A stretch of 64,000 nucleotides of DNA. It comes from Pseudomonas viridiflava (GTDB lineage Bacteria; Pseudomonadota; Gammaproteobacteria; Pseudomonadales; Pseudomonadaceae). The stretch lies in the NCBI RefSeq assembly GCF_900582195.1, contig NZ_UTHA01000026.1, positions 1 to 64,000 of the forward strand. The letters are read 5' to 3'. Positions 18,734-27,961 of the stretch are shown here, piece by piece. Both the position numbers and the translations under genes were made by a program. Below the pieces are notes generated by a model. It worked only from the letters and a program-made list of their open reading frames with translations, made no database searches and was not told the DNA's origin. Each line of letters begins with the position of its first letter. Position 1 is the stretch's first letter.

Positions 18734-20562
18734 CGATCTTTCTCCGAAGACTTCAGCCACCACGCGCTCAGGCCCAGGGTGTAGGGCGGCGTGGTGACGA
18801 AGGCCAACCGGTTGCGGTAGGCCAGACGGTGATAATTGAGGTACCAGTTGGGAATGCTGTAGTGCTGCCAGAGCAGCACGCGGTCGAGCGCCTTGCCGGC
18901 GGCGACCTGTTCGTCGCGGGTGCGCGCGGCAAGCAATTGTTCAAGCAAGTGATCGATCACCGGGTTGGCGATGCCCGCGTAATTTTTGCTGCCCTTGACG
19001 TTCACCTGACTGGAGTGGAAGTACTGCCACTGCTCCAGGCCCGGGCTGAGAGTCTGACCGAGAGTCATGGAGATCATGTCGAAATCAAATTGATCGAGGC
19101 GCTGTTTGTACTGCGCCCGATCCACGGTGCGCAGGCGCGCGTCGATGCCAATGCTGTTGAGGTTTTCGATGTAGGGCTGGTAGAGGCGCTCCAGATTCGG
19201 ATTGACCAGCAGCAGCTCGAAGCGCAGCGGTTGGCCGTCGGCGTTTTGCAGGCGCTGACCGTTGAGCTTCCAGCCGGCTTCGGCGAGCAATGCCAATGCC
19301 TTGCGCATGGTTTCCCGGGGAATGCCGCGACCGTCAGTTTTTGGCAAGGTAAACGGCTCGGTGAACAGATTGGCCGGCAGTTGATCCTTGTACGGCTTGA
19401 GCATCAGCCATTCATGCCCGACCGGCAGGCCGGAGGTTGTGAATTCACTGTTGGGGTAGTAACTGGTGGTACGTTTGTAGGCATTGCTGAACAGTGCGCG
19501 GTTGGTCCATTCGAAGTCGAACATCAGGCCCAGCGCTTCGCGGGTCTTAACGTCGGCGAACGTCGCGCGACGGGTGTTCATGAACAGGCCCTGACTCTGG
19601 GTCGGGATCTGATGCGGGATCTGCGCCTTGATCACATCGCCACGGCGCACGGCGGGGAAGTTGTAGCCGTTGGTCCAGTTCTTCGCCTGATGCTCGATGT
19701 AAATGTCGAATTCGCCAGCCTTGAACGCTTCGAAGGCCACATCGCTGTCGCGGTAGAACTCCACTTCCATGCGATCGAAGTTGTACTTGCCGCGATTGAC
19801 CGCCAGGTCCTTGCCCCAGTAATCCTTGACCCGCTCGAAGATCAACTGCCGGCCGGGCGTCACCGAAGTGATGCGATAGGGACCACTGCCCAGTGGCGGT
19901 TCGAAAGTGGTGGCCTTGAAGTCGCGGTCTTTCCAGTAATGCTGCGGCAGCACCGGTAATTCACCGAGACGCAGAATCAGCAGCGGATTGCCCGAGCGCT
20001 TGAGTACGAAGCGAATGCGCTGTTTGTTGAGAATGTCGACCCGCAGCACTTCCTGCAACGCGGTGCGGTACAGCGGATGGCCGTCCTTGAGCAGCGTTCG
20101 GTAGGAGAACGCCACGTCGTAGGCGGTGATCGGCGCGCCATCGTGAAAGCGCGCTTCGGGGCGCAGATTGAACACCACCCAGCTGCGATCTTCGCTGTAC
20201 TCCACCGATTGCGCGATCAAACCGTAGCTGGATGCGGGCTCGTCGCCGGATGGCGAATACTGGCCGGTGCCGACCATCAACGGCTCGTTCAGCTCATTGA
20301 TGCCGTACTGGAGGAAATTCGCCGTGGTGACCGGGCTGGTGCCCTTGAACGTGTACGGATTGACCGTATCGAAGGTGCCGAACGCCATCACCCGCAACGT
20401 ACCGCCCTTGGGCGCTTGCGGGTTGACCCAGTCGAAGTGGGTAAATCTGGCCGGGTACTTGAGCGTGCCGAACTGCGCATAACCGTGACTTTCGGTAATC
20501 GTCGCGCTTGCGGTTGAGCTCAAGGCCAGGCTGATCAGGAGCAGGAGGAGGGGACGCTTCAA
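18730..20562 (-). CDS. nppA1: Peptide ABC transporter substrate-binding protein 1 (NppA1/YejA)
   Basis: A 610-aa SBP_bac_5 protein, first gene of the operon. The signal peptide is KRPLLLLLISLALSSTASA. Downstream motifs parallel NppA2 (YPARFTHFDWVNPQAPKGG, YWGKDLAVNRGKYNFDRMEV). The start codon appears to be TTG at 20560-20562: no in-frame ATG lies where the signal peptide begins, and the signal peptide starts immediately after it. The ribosome binding site is poor, which suggests weak initiation. It overlaps nppA2 by four bases. Confidence 0.9.
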   Translation of the reverse strand: MKRPLLLLLISLALSSTASATITESHGYAQFGTLKYPARFTHFDWVNPQAPKGGTLRVMAFGTFDTVNPYTFKGTSPVTTANFLQYGINELNEPLMVGTGQYSPSGDEPASSYGLIAQSVEYSEDRSWVVFNLRPEARFHDGAPITAYDVAFSYRTLLKDGHPLYRTALQEVLRVDILNKQRIRFVLKRSGNPLLILRLGELPVLPQHYWKDRDFKATTFEPPLGSGPYRITSVTPGRQLIFERVKDYWGKDLAVNRGKYNFDRMEVEFYRDSDVAFEAFKAGEFDIYIEHQAKNWTNGYNFPAVRRGDVIKAQIPHQIPTQSQGLFMNTRRATFADVKTREALGLMFDFEWTNRALFSNAYKRTTSYYPNSEFTTSGLPVGHEWLMLKPYKDQLPANLFTEPFTLPKTDGRGIPRETMRKALALLAEAGWKLNGQRLQNADGQPLRFELLLVNPNLERLYQPYIENLNSIGIDARLRTVDRAQYKQRLDQFDFDMISMTLGQTLSPGLEQWQYFHSSQVNVKGSKNYAGIANPVIDHLLEQLLAARTRDEQVAAGKALDRVLLWQHYSIPNWYLNYHRLAYRNRLAFVTTPPYTLGLSAWWLKSSEKDR

Positions 20563-20667
20563 GTCAGATCCGATCCAGGCGGCTTGGGCTTTGTGGGCCG
20601 TACAGTAACAGCTTGTCTGGACAGGAAAAAGATGGGAGTTAATGCGTGGTTAATCGTTTGCGCGAAG

Positions 20668-20829
20668 AGCCCCTCACCCTAACCCTCTCCCAGAGGGAGA
20701 GGGGACTGACCGAGTTGTTTCTTCGAGCTACGCCGACCTGAAATACCGAGCCGAAATCAGATTTTGAAAAGCCCCCGATCGGCTCCCTTTCCCTCTACCC
20801 CTTGGGGGAGAGGGCTGGGGTGAGGGGGA
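20668..20829. repeat. Second-family repeat element (CCCTCACCCTAACCC type)
   Basis: The left end CCCTCACCCTAACCCTCTCC is a hairpin with GGGAGAGGGG. The right end GGGGGAGAGGGCTGGGGTGA is its approximate inverse. Between them is a conserved interior (TACGCCGACCTGAAA...CGAG) also found at 39.7-39.96 kb. It is distinct from the GTGGGAGCGAGC REPs. Confidence 0.85.
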
Positions 20830-20861
20830 TGGATCTAAAGCACACCACAAAAACCTGATCC

Positions 20862-20890
20862 AAAAAAAAGCCTCTGAAAACTCAGGGGCT
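20862..20890 (-). terminator. Rho-independent terminator of mltD
   Basis: On the minus strand GCCCCTGA-GTTT-TCAGAGGC is followed by eight T residues. It lies just after the mltD stop. Confidence 0.85.
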
Positions 20891-20896
20891 CTTCCA

Positions 20897-22360
20897 TCAG
20901 TGCGGCTGATAAACCGTGAGCATCTGCCCCGGCTTCAACGCTTTACCCGCACCCGGATTCCAGCGCTTGAGATGCTGCATCTCAACGTTAAAGCGCTTGG
21001 CCACGACGTACAGCGTGTCGCCGCGTTTGACTCTGTACTGAGTCTGCTGCGCGCTTTCGTCCTTGCCTTTGCTCTTGCTGTTAGCCGCAATCACCGTGCT
21101 GACCCGGCCGGACTTGCGTGCCGGCGCGCGCTTGGTGGTGTCTTGCATCACCAACGTCTGGCCAACCTTGAGGTTCTTGCCAGTCAGCTTGTTCCAGCGT
21201 TGCAGATCCTTGACTTCAACCTTGTTGGCCTTGGCGATGGAGCCGAGGTTGTCGCCACGCTTGACGCGGTAGGCTCGCTTGAGCTGCGCTACTTCCGAGG
21301 GATCGGCGCCTTCGAACACTGGCTTCAGCGAACGCGGGCTGATCAGCTCTTCTGGACGCATGGTCTGCAAACTGGCAGTCAGCAATTGCGCCTTCGAGGT
21401 TGGCACCAGCAAATGCTGGGGGCCGTCGATGGTGGTGCGTTGTTTGAACGCCGGGTTGAGCTGGAACAGTTCGTCTTCGTCGATGTTGGCAACTGCGGCG
21501 ACCTTGGACAAATCCATGCGCTGGTTGATTTCGACGACCTGGAAGTACGGTTCGTTGGCGATCGGGTTGAGGTTGACCCCGTAGGCTTCCGGCGCCAGTA
21601 CCACTTGCGACAGCGCCAGCAGCTTCGGCACGTACGCCTGGGTTTCCGCCGGCAGCGGCAGGTTCCAGTAATCGGTTGGCAGTCCAAGCTTTTCGTTACG
21701 TTCAATGGCGCGGCTGACCGTGCCTTCGCCGGCGTTGTATGCGGCCAGGGCCAGCAGCCAGTCGCCGTTGAACATGTCGTGCAGGCGGGTCAGGTAGTCC
21801 ATCGCTGCCGTGGTCGAGGCGGTGATATCGCGACGGCCATCGTAAAAACGCGTTTGACGCAGGTTGAAGTAACGCCCGGTGGACGGAATGAATTGCCACA
21901 GACCCACCGCATCGGCGCGGGAATAGGCCATCGGGTTGTAGGCGCTTTCAATCACTGGCAGCAGGGCCAGTTCCAGCGGCATGTTGCGTTCTTCGAGGCG
22001 TTCGACGATGTAGTGAATATAGAGACTGCCGCGTTCGCCGGCATTCTCGAGGAAAGAGGGATTACTGGCGAACCACAGGCGCTGCTGCTCGATGCGCGGG
22101 TTGACGCCGAGGCCTTCCTGCAGCTGAAAGCCCTGGCGCATGCGTTCCCAGATATCCTGGGGAACCTGTGGGCTGGGCTTTTCGGTCAGCCAGATCGGCT
22201 TCTGCTTGGCTCGCGCAGCAATGTTCGGCGTATGGGTCGCTTCAGTCTGCGGAGCATGGCTGGAACAGCCCGCCAGCGTGGCGGACACAGCCACCGCAAT
22301 GGCTTGCGCCAGGCGGGTCAATGCGTCTGAATTGACGGACTTACATATGGATGACGACAT
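20897..22360 (-). CDS. mltD: Membrane-bound lytic murein transglycosylase D
   Basis: A 487-aa lipoprotein. The lipobox is VSATLAGC near residue 30. The SLT transglycosylase domain has catalytic Glu in LALLPVIESAYNPMAYS and the AAYNAGEGTV motif. Two LysM peptidoglycan-binding repeats lie at the C-terminus (YRVKRGDNLGSIAKANKVEV and YRVKRGDTLYVVAKRFNVEM). It cleaves the MurNAc-GlcNAc bond to form 1,6-anhydro products at the outer membrane. The frame opens at a TTG at 22384; ATG 22360 (MSSSICKS) is preferred although neither has a strong ribosome binding site. It lies 100 bp after gloB on the same strand. Confidence 0.93.
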   Translation of the reverse strand: MSSSICKSVNSDALTRLAQAIAVAVSATLAGCSSHAPQTEATHTPNIAARAKQKPIWLTEKPSPQVPQDIWERMRQGFQLQEGLGVNPRIEQQRLWFASNPSFLENAGERGSLYIHYIVERLEERNMPLELALLPVIESAYNPMAYSRADAVGLWQFIPSTGRYFNLRQTRFYDGRRDITASTTAAMDYLTRLHDMFNGDWLLALAAYNAGEGTVSRAIERNEKLGLPTDYWNLPLPAETQAYVPKLLALSQVVLAPEAYGVNLNPIANEPYFQVVEINQRMDLSKVAAVANIDEDELFQLNPAFKQRTTIDGPQHLLVPTSKAQLLTASLQTMRPEELISPRSLKPVFEGADPSEVAQLKRAYRVKRGDNLGSIAKANKVEVKDLQRWNKLTGKNLKVGQTLVMQDTTKRAPARKSGRVSTVIAANSKSKGKDESAQQTQYRVKRGDTLYVVAKRFNVEMQHLKRWNPGAGKALKPGQMLTVYQPH

Positions 22361-22459
22361 TGGCTGGAAGTAAGTTCCGGGCAAAAATGTCGGGCGATTC
22401 TAGAAAGCGCACCCCTCGCGGTCAACCATTCAGAATTTTTGTACCAGGTGGCGGGGTAC

Positions 22460-23227
22460 TTAGAACTTATCTTTCCAAGCCCGTAACACCGCAAATACCT
22501 CGCTCGGCGCCCGGTTTTGAGCGCCTGCCCGTTCGTCCACTTTTTGTGTAACCAATGTTTCAGAGGTGCGTAAAAACGGATTTGTGAGCTTTTCCAGGGC
22601 GAGGGTCGAGGGCAGGGTCATCACGCCGTTTTGCCGCTGCTGGGTGACTTTTTCCAGACGGGCGGCAATGTCCGGGTTGCCCGGCTCGACGGCAGCGGCA
22701 AACTTCAGATTGCTCAGGGTGTATTCATGGGTGCAGTAGACCAGCGTATCTTCCGGTAACGCGGCGAGGCGGCTGAGCGAATGATGCATTTGCTCCGGCG
22801 TGCCTTCGAACAAACGGCCGCAACCGGCAGCGAACAGAGTGTCGCCGCAGAACAGCAGGCCGTGGTGGTAATAGGCAATGTGTCCCAGAGTGTGACCGGG
22901 CACCGCATAGACATCGAAGTCCCAGCCAAGAACGCTGACTGTGTCGTTGTCCTTGAGCGCCACGTCGCGCCCCGGAATGCTTTCGCTGGCCGGCCCGTAG
23001 ACCTTGGCGCCTGTCGCCGCTTTCAGGTGTTCGACGCCGCCGACGTGATCATGGTGATGGTGGGTGATCAGGATATCGCTCAGCACCCAGCCTGGATGGG
23101 CGGCGAGCCATGCCTGCACTGGCGCGGCATCGCCGGGATCGACCACCGCGCAGCGCTGGCTGCGGTGATCCTGTAACAACCAGATGTAGTTATCGGTGAA
23201 CGCGGGCAGGGCACTGATCTGTATCAT
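22460..23227 (-). CDS. gloB: Hydroxyacylglutathione hydrolase (glyoxalase II)
   Basis: A 255-aa metallo-beta-lactamase-fold enzyme with the metal-binding motif [10 protein letters not shown], the later ligands in PGHTLGHI and [18 protein letters not shown], and [13 protein letters not shown]. It hydrolyses S-D-lactoylglutathione to D-lactate in methylglyoxal detoxification. [18 protein letters not shown] is the usual N-terminus, so ATG 23227 is taken rather than the upstream 23254. It is divergent from the methyltransferase gene, with 66 bp between. Confidence 0.95.
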   Translation of the reverse strand: MIQISALPAFTDNYIWLLQDHRSQRCAVVDPGDAAPVQAWLAAHPGWVLSDILITHHHHDHVGGVEHLKAATGAKVYGPASESIPGRDVALKDNDTVSVLGWDFDVYAVPGHTLGHIAYYHHGLLFCGDTLFAAGCGRLFEGTPEQMHHSLSRLAALPEDTLVYCTHEYTLSNLKFAAAVEPGNPDIAARLEKVTQQRQNGVMTLPSTLALEKLTNPFLRTSETLVTQKVDERAGAQNRAPSEVFAVLRAWKDKF

Positions 23228-23293
23228 CGTCGGAATTCGCCAAGCGGAAAACATTGGCGCATCTTAGTAGTTCCTGGCGCTTTGGAGAATGCG

Positions 23294-24052
23294 ATGACTG
23301 ATAAAGCGTTCGCACAGGCTGATCCTGACTGGCTGGCCCTGATCGGTGCAGCCCGTGAATGGCTGTCCGGCCCGCTCGGGCAATTTCTGCTCGATGAAGA
23401 GCGGCGCATGCTCGAAGACGAGTTGGGCCGGTTCTTCGGTGGTTATCTGGTGCATTACGGGCCCTCGGCGGAAACCCCGCCGGCAGCGCCGCAAGTGCAG
23501 CGTAATGTGCGCCTCGGAGCGCCGTTGCCCGGTGTCGAGATTGTCTGCGAGGAGCAGGCCTGGCCGCTGAGCGAACACGCTGCCGACGTGGTGGTGATGC
23601 AGCACGGTCTGGATTTCTGCCTGTCGCCCCACGGTCTGCTGCGTGAAGCGGCGAGTAGCGTGCGCCCCGGCGGGCACTTGCTGATCATCGGCATCAACCC
23701 CTGGAGCACCTGGGGCCTGCGTCATGTCTTCGCCCACGATGCCCTGCGAAAGGCGCGCTGCATCTCGCCGTCGCGGGTGGCCGACTGGCTCAATCTGCTG
23801 GGCTTCGCGCTGGAGAAACGCCGCTTCGGGTGCTATCGTCCGCCGCTCGCGTCGCCCAAGTGGCAGGCCCGTCTGGCCGGCTGGGAACGCAAGGCTGGTG
23901 ACTGGCAATTGTCGGGTGGCGGCTTCTACTTATTGGTCGCGCGCAAGATTGTGGTCGGACTACGGCCGCTGCGTCAGGAGCGTCGCGAGCCGATGGGCAA
24001 GCTGATTCCGCTGCCAATGGCCAAGGTCAACCGTCGCCGCATCGAACCGTAA
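23294..24052 (+). CDS. Class I SAM-dependent methyltransferase (PA1814-like)
   Basis: A 252-aa protein with a divergent methyltransferase fold. The usual motif I is weak; ADVVVMQHGLDFCLSPHGLL and VRPGGHLLIIGINPWSTWGL correspond to motifs IV-V of Methyltransf_11 proteins. A basic tail ends in KVNRRRIEP. It sits between gloB and rnhA, the same neighbours I recall in P. aeruginosa. GGAG six bases before ATG 23294 sets the start. The substrate is unknown. The absence of a clear glycine-rich SAM loop is notable. Confidence 0.8.
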   Translation: MTDKAFAQADPDWLALIGAAREWLSGPLGQFLLDEERRMLEDELGRFFGGYLVHYGPSAETPPAAPQVQRNVRLGAPLPGVEIVCEEQAWPLSEHAADVVVMQHGLDFCLSPHGLLREAASSVRPGGHLLIIGINPWSTWGLRHVFAHDALRKARCISPSRVADWLNLLGFALEKRRFGCYRPPLASPKWQARLAGWERKAGDWQLSGGGFYLLVARKIVVGLRPLRQERREPMGKLIPLPMAKVNRRRIEP

Positions 24053-24143
24053 ACCTTCTTTTTATAGGGGGCCGGACTTGTTCCGGCCTCGGTCATTGTC
24101 GATCCATGATCGGCAAGACAGGCATTTTTCTGGATAAAGTGGC

Positions 24144-24614
24144 ATGAGCGAAAGCGTTGAAAGCGTCGACACCGTAGAACTGTTCACTGACGGCGCCTGC
24201 AAGGGCAACCCCGGTCCGGGCGGTTGGGGCGCCTTGCTGGTGTGCAAGGGCGTCGAAAAGGAGCTGTGGGGCGGCGAAGCCAATACCACCAACAATCGCA
24301 TGGAACTGCTCGGCGCCATCCGTGGCCTCGAAGCCTTGAAGCGCCCGTGCGAAGTGCTGCTGGTGACCGACTCGCAATACGTCATGAAGGGCATCAACGA
24401 ATGGATGGCCAACTGGAAGAAGCGTGGCTGGAAAACAGCGGCGAAAGAACCGGTGAAGAACGCCGATCTGTGGAAAGAGCTGGATGAGCAGGTCAATCGC
24501 CACAAGGTCACCTGGAAATGGGTGCGTGGGCATATTGGTCATCACGGTAACGAGCGGGCTGACCAGTTGGCTAACCGTGGTGTCGACGAAGTGCGCGGTT
24601 ACAAGCAGACCTGA
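24144..24614 (+). CDS. rnhA: Ribonuclease HI
   Basis: A 156-aa enzyme that removes RNA from RNA-DNA hybrids. The D-E-D-D set is visible: [16 protein letters not shown] (Asp), [10 protein letters not shown] (Glu), [11 protein letters not shown] (Asp), and [11 protein letters not shown] (Asp), with the catalytic His in GHIGHHGNE. Length and motifs match E. coli RnhA. It lies upstream of dnaQ in the same direction, separated by a REP pair. Confidence 0.97.
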   Translation: MSESVESVDTVELFTDGACKGNPGPGGWGALLVCKGVEKELWGGEANTTNNRMELLGAIRGLEALKRPCEVLLVTDSQYVMKGINEWMANWKKRGWKTAAKEPVKNADLWKELDEQVNRHKVTWKWVRGHIGHHGNERADQLANRGVDEVRGYKQT

Positions 24615-24639
24615 TTTCGCTTCTGAATCGTGGTGCGGT

Positions 24640-24709
24640 CCTTCGCGAGCAAGCTCGCTCCCACATTGGAATGCGGTTCCCTGTGGGAGCGAGCTTGCTC
24701 GCGAAGGCC
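24640..24709. repeat. REP pair, inward-facing order
   Basis: CCTTCGCGAGCAAGCTCGCT followed after a 15-base spacer by TGTGGGAGCGAGCTTGCTCG. The arm order is reversed relative to the other REPINs. It lies between rnhA and the dnaQ promoter region. Confidence 0.85.
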
Positions 24710-24794
24710 GCGCCACGGTCTACCTGAAACACCCCACCGAGCGTGCTAATATCCGCGTTTTTTGCAAGATCGACCCGTTGAGAGCTGAACACTG

Positions 24795-25553
24795 ATGGCC
24801 ACCAGATCCGTTGTACTCGATACCGAAACCACCGGCATGCCGGTGACCGATGGTCACCGGATCATTGAAATCGGTTGTGTCGAACTGATCGGTCGGCGCC
24901 TGACGGGCCGGCACTTTCACGTTTACCTGCAACCGGATCGCGAGAGTGATGAGGGCGCTATCGGCGTTCACGGCATCACCAACGAATTCCTCGTCGGCAA
25001 GCCACGCTTTGCCGAAGTCGCCGATGAGTTTTTCGAGTTCATCAAAGGCGCGCAGCTGATCATCCACAACGCGGCGTTCGACGTTGGCTTCATCAACAAC
25101 GAATTCGCCTTGATGGGCCAGCAGGATCGCGCTGACATCACGCAACACTGCTCGATCCTCGACACCCTGATGATGGCCCGGGAACGTCACCCGGGGCAGC
25201 GCAACAGCCTCGATGCGTTGTGCAAACGTTATGGCGTCGACAACTCCGGCCGTGAACTGCACGGCGCCTTGCTCGACTCGGAGATTCTTGCCGACGTCTA
25301 CCTGACCATGACCGGCGGCCAGACCAGCCTGTCGCTGGCGGGCAATGCGTCTGACGGCAATGGCACGGGCGAAGGCGCGGACAACTCGGCGACCGAGATT
25401 CGGCGCTTGCCGGCCGATCGTCAGCCAGCGCGGATCATTCGTGCGACGGAAGATGAACTGGCGGCGCATCTGGCGCGGTTGGAGATTATCGCCAAATCGG
25501 CAGGTGGGCCGGCGTTGTGGACGCAGATCGCCGAAGCCGACGCGCAGGCTTGA
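24795..25553 (+). CDS. dnaQ: DNA polymerase III epsilon subunit (3'-5' proofreading exonuclease)
   Basis: A 252-aa DnaQ-type exonuclease: ExoI VLDTETTGMP, ExoII HNAAFDVGFINNEF, and ExoIII-epsilon HGALLDSEILADVYL with the catalytic His. The C-terminal tail after about residue 190, which binds the alpha subunit, has a Gly/Asn-rich linker (NASDGNGTGEGADNSA). It proofreads replication. The rnhA-dnaQ adjacency is widely conserved, but here both genes point the same way. Confidence 0.96.
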   Translation: MATRSVVLDTETTGMPVTDGHRIIEIGCVELIGRRLTGRHFHVYLQPDRESDEGAIGVHGITNEFLVGKPRFAEVADEFFEFIKGAQLIIHNAAFDVGFINNEFALMGQQDRADITQHCSILDTLMMARERHPGQRNSLDALCKRYGVDNSGRELHGALLDSEILADVYLTMTGGQTSLSLAGNASDGNGTGEGADNSATEIRRLPADRQPARIIRATEDELAAHLARLEIIAKSAGGPALWTQIAEADAQA

Positions 25554-25558
25554 ACAAC

Positions 25559-25589
25559 AGATCGCAGCCCAGGCTGCGATCTTGCTTTT
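25559..25589 (+). terminator. Terminator after dnaQ
   Basis: AGATCGCAGCC-CA-GGCTGCGATCT, an 11-bp perfect stem, is followed by TGCTTTT, seven bases after the dnaQ stop. Confidence 0.7.
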
Positions 25590-25691
25590 GGCGGCATGAA
25601 GCCAAGTGGCCACCCTCGCCACATTCGCTGCAACCCTCTACCCTGAGTGCATTGGCAGCTGCAAACCTGCCGCCTCAGGACGCTGAGCCTC

Positions 25692-27947
25692 ATGTACAAA
25701 GATTTGAAGTTTCCGGTGTTGATCGTCCATCGCGACATCAAGGCCGACACGGTCGCCGGTGATCGTATCCGTGGCATCGCCCGGGAGTTGGAGCAGGAAG
25801 GTTTCAATATCGTTTCGGCCATCGACTACACCGAAGGGCGGTTGGTGGCGTCGACCCACCACGGCCTCGCGTGCATGCTGATTGCCGCCGAGGACGCCAG
25901 CACCAATTCCCATCTGCTGCAGAACATGGCCGAACTGATTGGTCTGGCGCGGGTGCGTGCGCCGGATCTGCCGATCTTCGCCCTCGGCGAGCAAGTCACC
26001 CTGGAAAATGCTCCGGCGGATGCCATGGCCGAGCTCAACCAATTGCGCGGCATCCTCTATCTGTTCGAGGACACCGTGCCGTTTCTGGCCCGGCAAGTGG
26101 CGCGGGCGGCGCGCAAGTATCTGGACGGCTTGCTGCCGCCGTTTTTCAAGGCGCTGGTGCAGCACACCGCCGATTCCAATTATTCCTGGCACACCCCCGG
26201 TCATGGTGGCGGTGTGGCTTATCACAAGAGTCCGGTGGGGCAGGCGTTTCACCAGTTTTTCGGTGAAAACACCCTGCGTTCGGATTTGTCCGTGTCCGTG
26301 CCGGAACTCGGTTCGCTGCTCGATCACACCGGGCCGCTCGCTGAAGCCGAAGCGCGTGCAGCGCGTAATTTCGGCGCTGATCACACCTTTTTCGTGATCA
26401 ATGGCACCTCGACCGCCAACAAGATTGTCTGGCACTCAATGGTCGCGCGCGATGATCTGGTGCTGGTCGATCGCAACTGCCACAAGTCGGTGTTGCACGC
26501 GATCATCATGACCGGCGCGATTCCGTTGTACCTATGCCCTGAGCGTAATGAATTAGGGATTATCGGGCCAATCCCGCTGAGCGAATTCAGCCGCGAATCG
26601 ATCCAAGCGAAGATCGATGCCAGCCCGTTGACCAAGGGCCGGGCGCCGAAAGTCAAACTCGCCGTGGTCACCAATTCGACCTACGACGGCCTCTGTTACA
26701 ACGCCGAGCTGATCAAGCAAAGCCTTGGCAACAGCGTCGAAGTGCTGCATTTCGATGAGGCCTGGTACGCCTACGCGGCGTTTCATGAATTCTTCGCCGG
26801 GCGCTACGGCATGGCCACGTCGCGTAGTGAAGACAGCCCGCTGGTTTTCACCACGCATTCCACGCATAAACTGCTCGCTGCGTTCAGTCAGGCATCGATG
26901 ATTCATGTGCAGGACGGCGGCGCGCGGCAACTCGATCGCGATCGTTTCAATGAAGCGTTCATGATGCACATCTCGACCTCGCCGCAGTACAGCATCATCG
27001 CCTCGCTGGACGTGGCGTCGGCGATGATGGAGGGCCCGGCCGGGCGTTCGCTGTTGCAGGAAACCTTCGATGAAGCGCTGAGCTTCCGCCGCGCGCTGGC
27101 CAATCTGCGCCAGCATATCGACGCTGATGACTGGTGGTTTTCGATCTGGCAGCCGCCGGGTGTCGAAGGCATCGACCGCGTGCACACCGCAGACTGGTTA
27201 TTGCAACCGGACGCCGAATGGCATGGCTTCGGCGAGGTCAGTGACGATTACGTCTTGCTCGACCCGATCAAAGTCACCCTTGTCATGCCGGGGCTGAATG
27301 CCGGTGGTGCGTTGAGCGAGAAGGGTATTCCGGCGGCGGTGGTCAGCAAGTTTCTCTGGGAGCGCGGCCTGGTCGTGGAGAAGACCGGGCTGTATTCGTT
27401 CCTGGTGCTGTTCTCGATGGGCATCACCAAAGGCAAATGGAGCACGCTGCTCACCGAGTTGCTGGAGTTCAAGCGCAGCTACGACGCCAATGTGCGCCTC
27501 GACAGTTGCCTTCCGTGCGTAGCCCAGCAAGACATCGCGCGTTATCGCGGCATGGGCCTGCGCGATTTGTGTGATCAATTGCACGCCTGCTACCGCAGCA
27601 ACGCCACGGCCAAGCATCTCAAACGCATGTACACCGTGCTACCGGAAATCGCCACGAAACCGGCACACGCCTACGATTATCTGGTGCGCGGCGAAGTCGA
27701 GGCGGTGCCGATCGATGAGCTGGAAGGGCGCATCGCCGCGGTGATGCTAGTGCCGTATCCGCCGGGCATTCCGCTGATCATGCCCGGCGAGCGCTTTACC
27801 GAGTCGACCCGCTCGATTATTGATTACCTGAAATTTGCTCGCACGTTCGATAGCAGCTTCCCCGGTTTTGTCGCGGATGTGCATGGATTGCAGCACGAAG
27901 ATGAAGGCAATGGACGGCAGTACACCGTCGATTGCGTCAAGGAATGA
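25692..27947 (+). CDS. ldcA: Lysine/arginine decarboxylase (LdcA-type, PLP fold I)
   Basis: A 751-aa Orn/Lys/Arg decarboxylase. An N-terminal wing domain (residues 1-130) is followed by the PLP domain, with WHTPGHGGGVAY, FFVINGTSTANKIVWHS, and the PLP lysine in TTHSTHKLLAAFSQ; the C-terminal domain contains LVPYPPGIPLIMPGER. In P. aeruginosa the same neighbour of dnaQ, LdcA, decarboxylates L-lysine to cadaverine. Substrate choice between lysine and arginine cannot be settled by eye. The start is ATG 25692 (MYKDLKFPVLIVHRD); the frame is open from 25647 without support. The next gene begins 14 bases after the stop. Confidence 0.92.
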   Translation: MYKDLKFPVLIVHRDIKADTVAGDRIRGIARELEQEGFNIVSAIDYTEGRLVASTHHGLACMLIAAEDASTNSHLLQNMAELIGLARVRAPDLPIFALGEQVTLENAPADAMAELNQLRGILYLFEDTVPFLARQVARAARKYLDGLLPPFFKALVQHTADSNYSWHTPGHGGGVAYHKSPVGQAFHQFFGENTLRSDLSVSVPELGSLLDHTGPLAEAEARAARNFGADHTFFVINGTSTANKIVWHSMVARDDLVLVDRNCHKSVLHAIIMTGAIPLYLCPERNELGIIGPIPLSEFSRESIQAKIDASPLTKGRAPKVKLAVVTNSTYDGLCYNAELIKQSLGNSVEVLHFDEAWYAYAAFHEFFAGRYGMATSRSEDSPLVFTTHSTHKLLAAFSQASMIHVQDGGARQLDRDRFNEAFMMHISTSPQYSIIASLDVASAMMEGPAGRSLLQETFDEALSFRRALANLRQHIDADDWWFSIWQPPGVEGIDRVHTADWLLQPDAEWHGFGEVSDDYVLLDPIKVTLVMPGLNAGGALSEKGIPAAVVSKFLWERGLVVEKTGLYSFLVLFSMGITKGKWSTLLTELLEFKRSYDANVRLDSCLPCVAQQDIARYRGMGLRDLCDQLHACYRSNATAKHLKRMYTVLPEIATKPAHAYDYLVRGEVEAVPIDELEGRIAAVMLVPYPPGIPLIMPGERFTESTRSIIDYLKFARTFDSSFPGFVADVHGLQHEDEGNGRQYTVDCVKE

Positions 27948-27961
27948 GGAATTTTCCCAGT

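Noticed and set aside
16892..20562. Tandem binding-protein genes as an assembly duplication
   Set aside because: The two proteins share motifs but differ throughout, and the same A1-A2 order is known in P. aeruginosa.
24070..24088. Hairpin GGCCGGA/TCCGGCC after the methyltransferase gene
   Set aside because: No T-run on the relevant strand, so not called a terminator.
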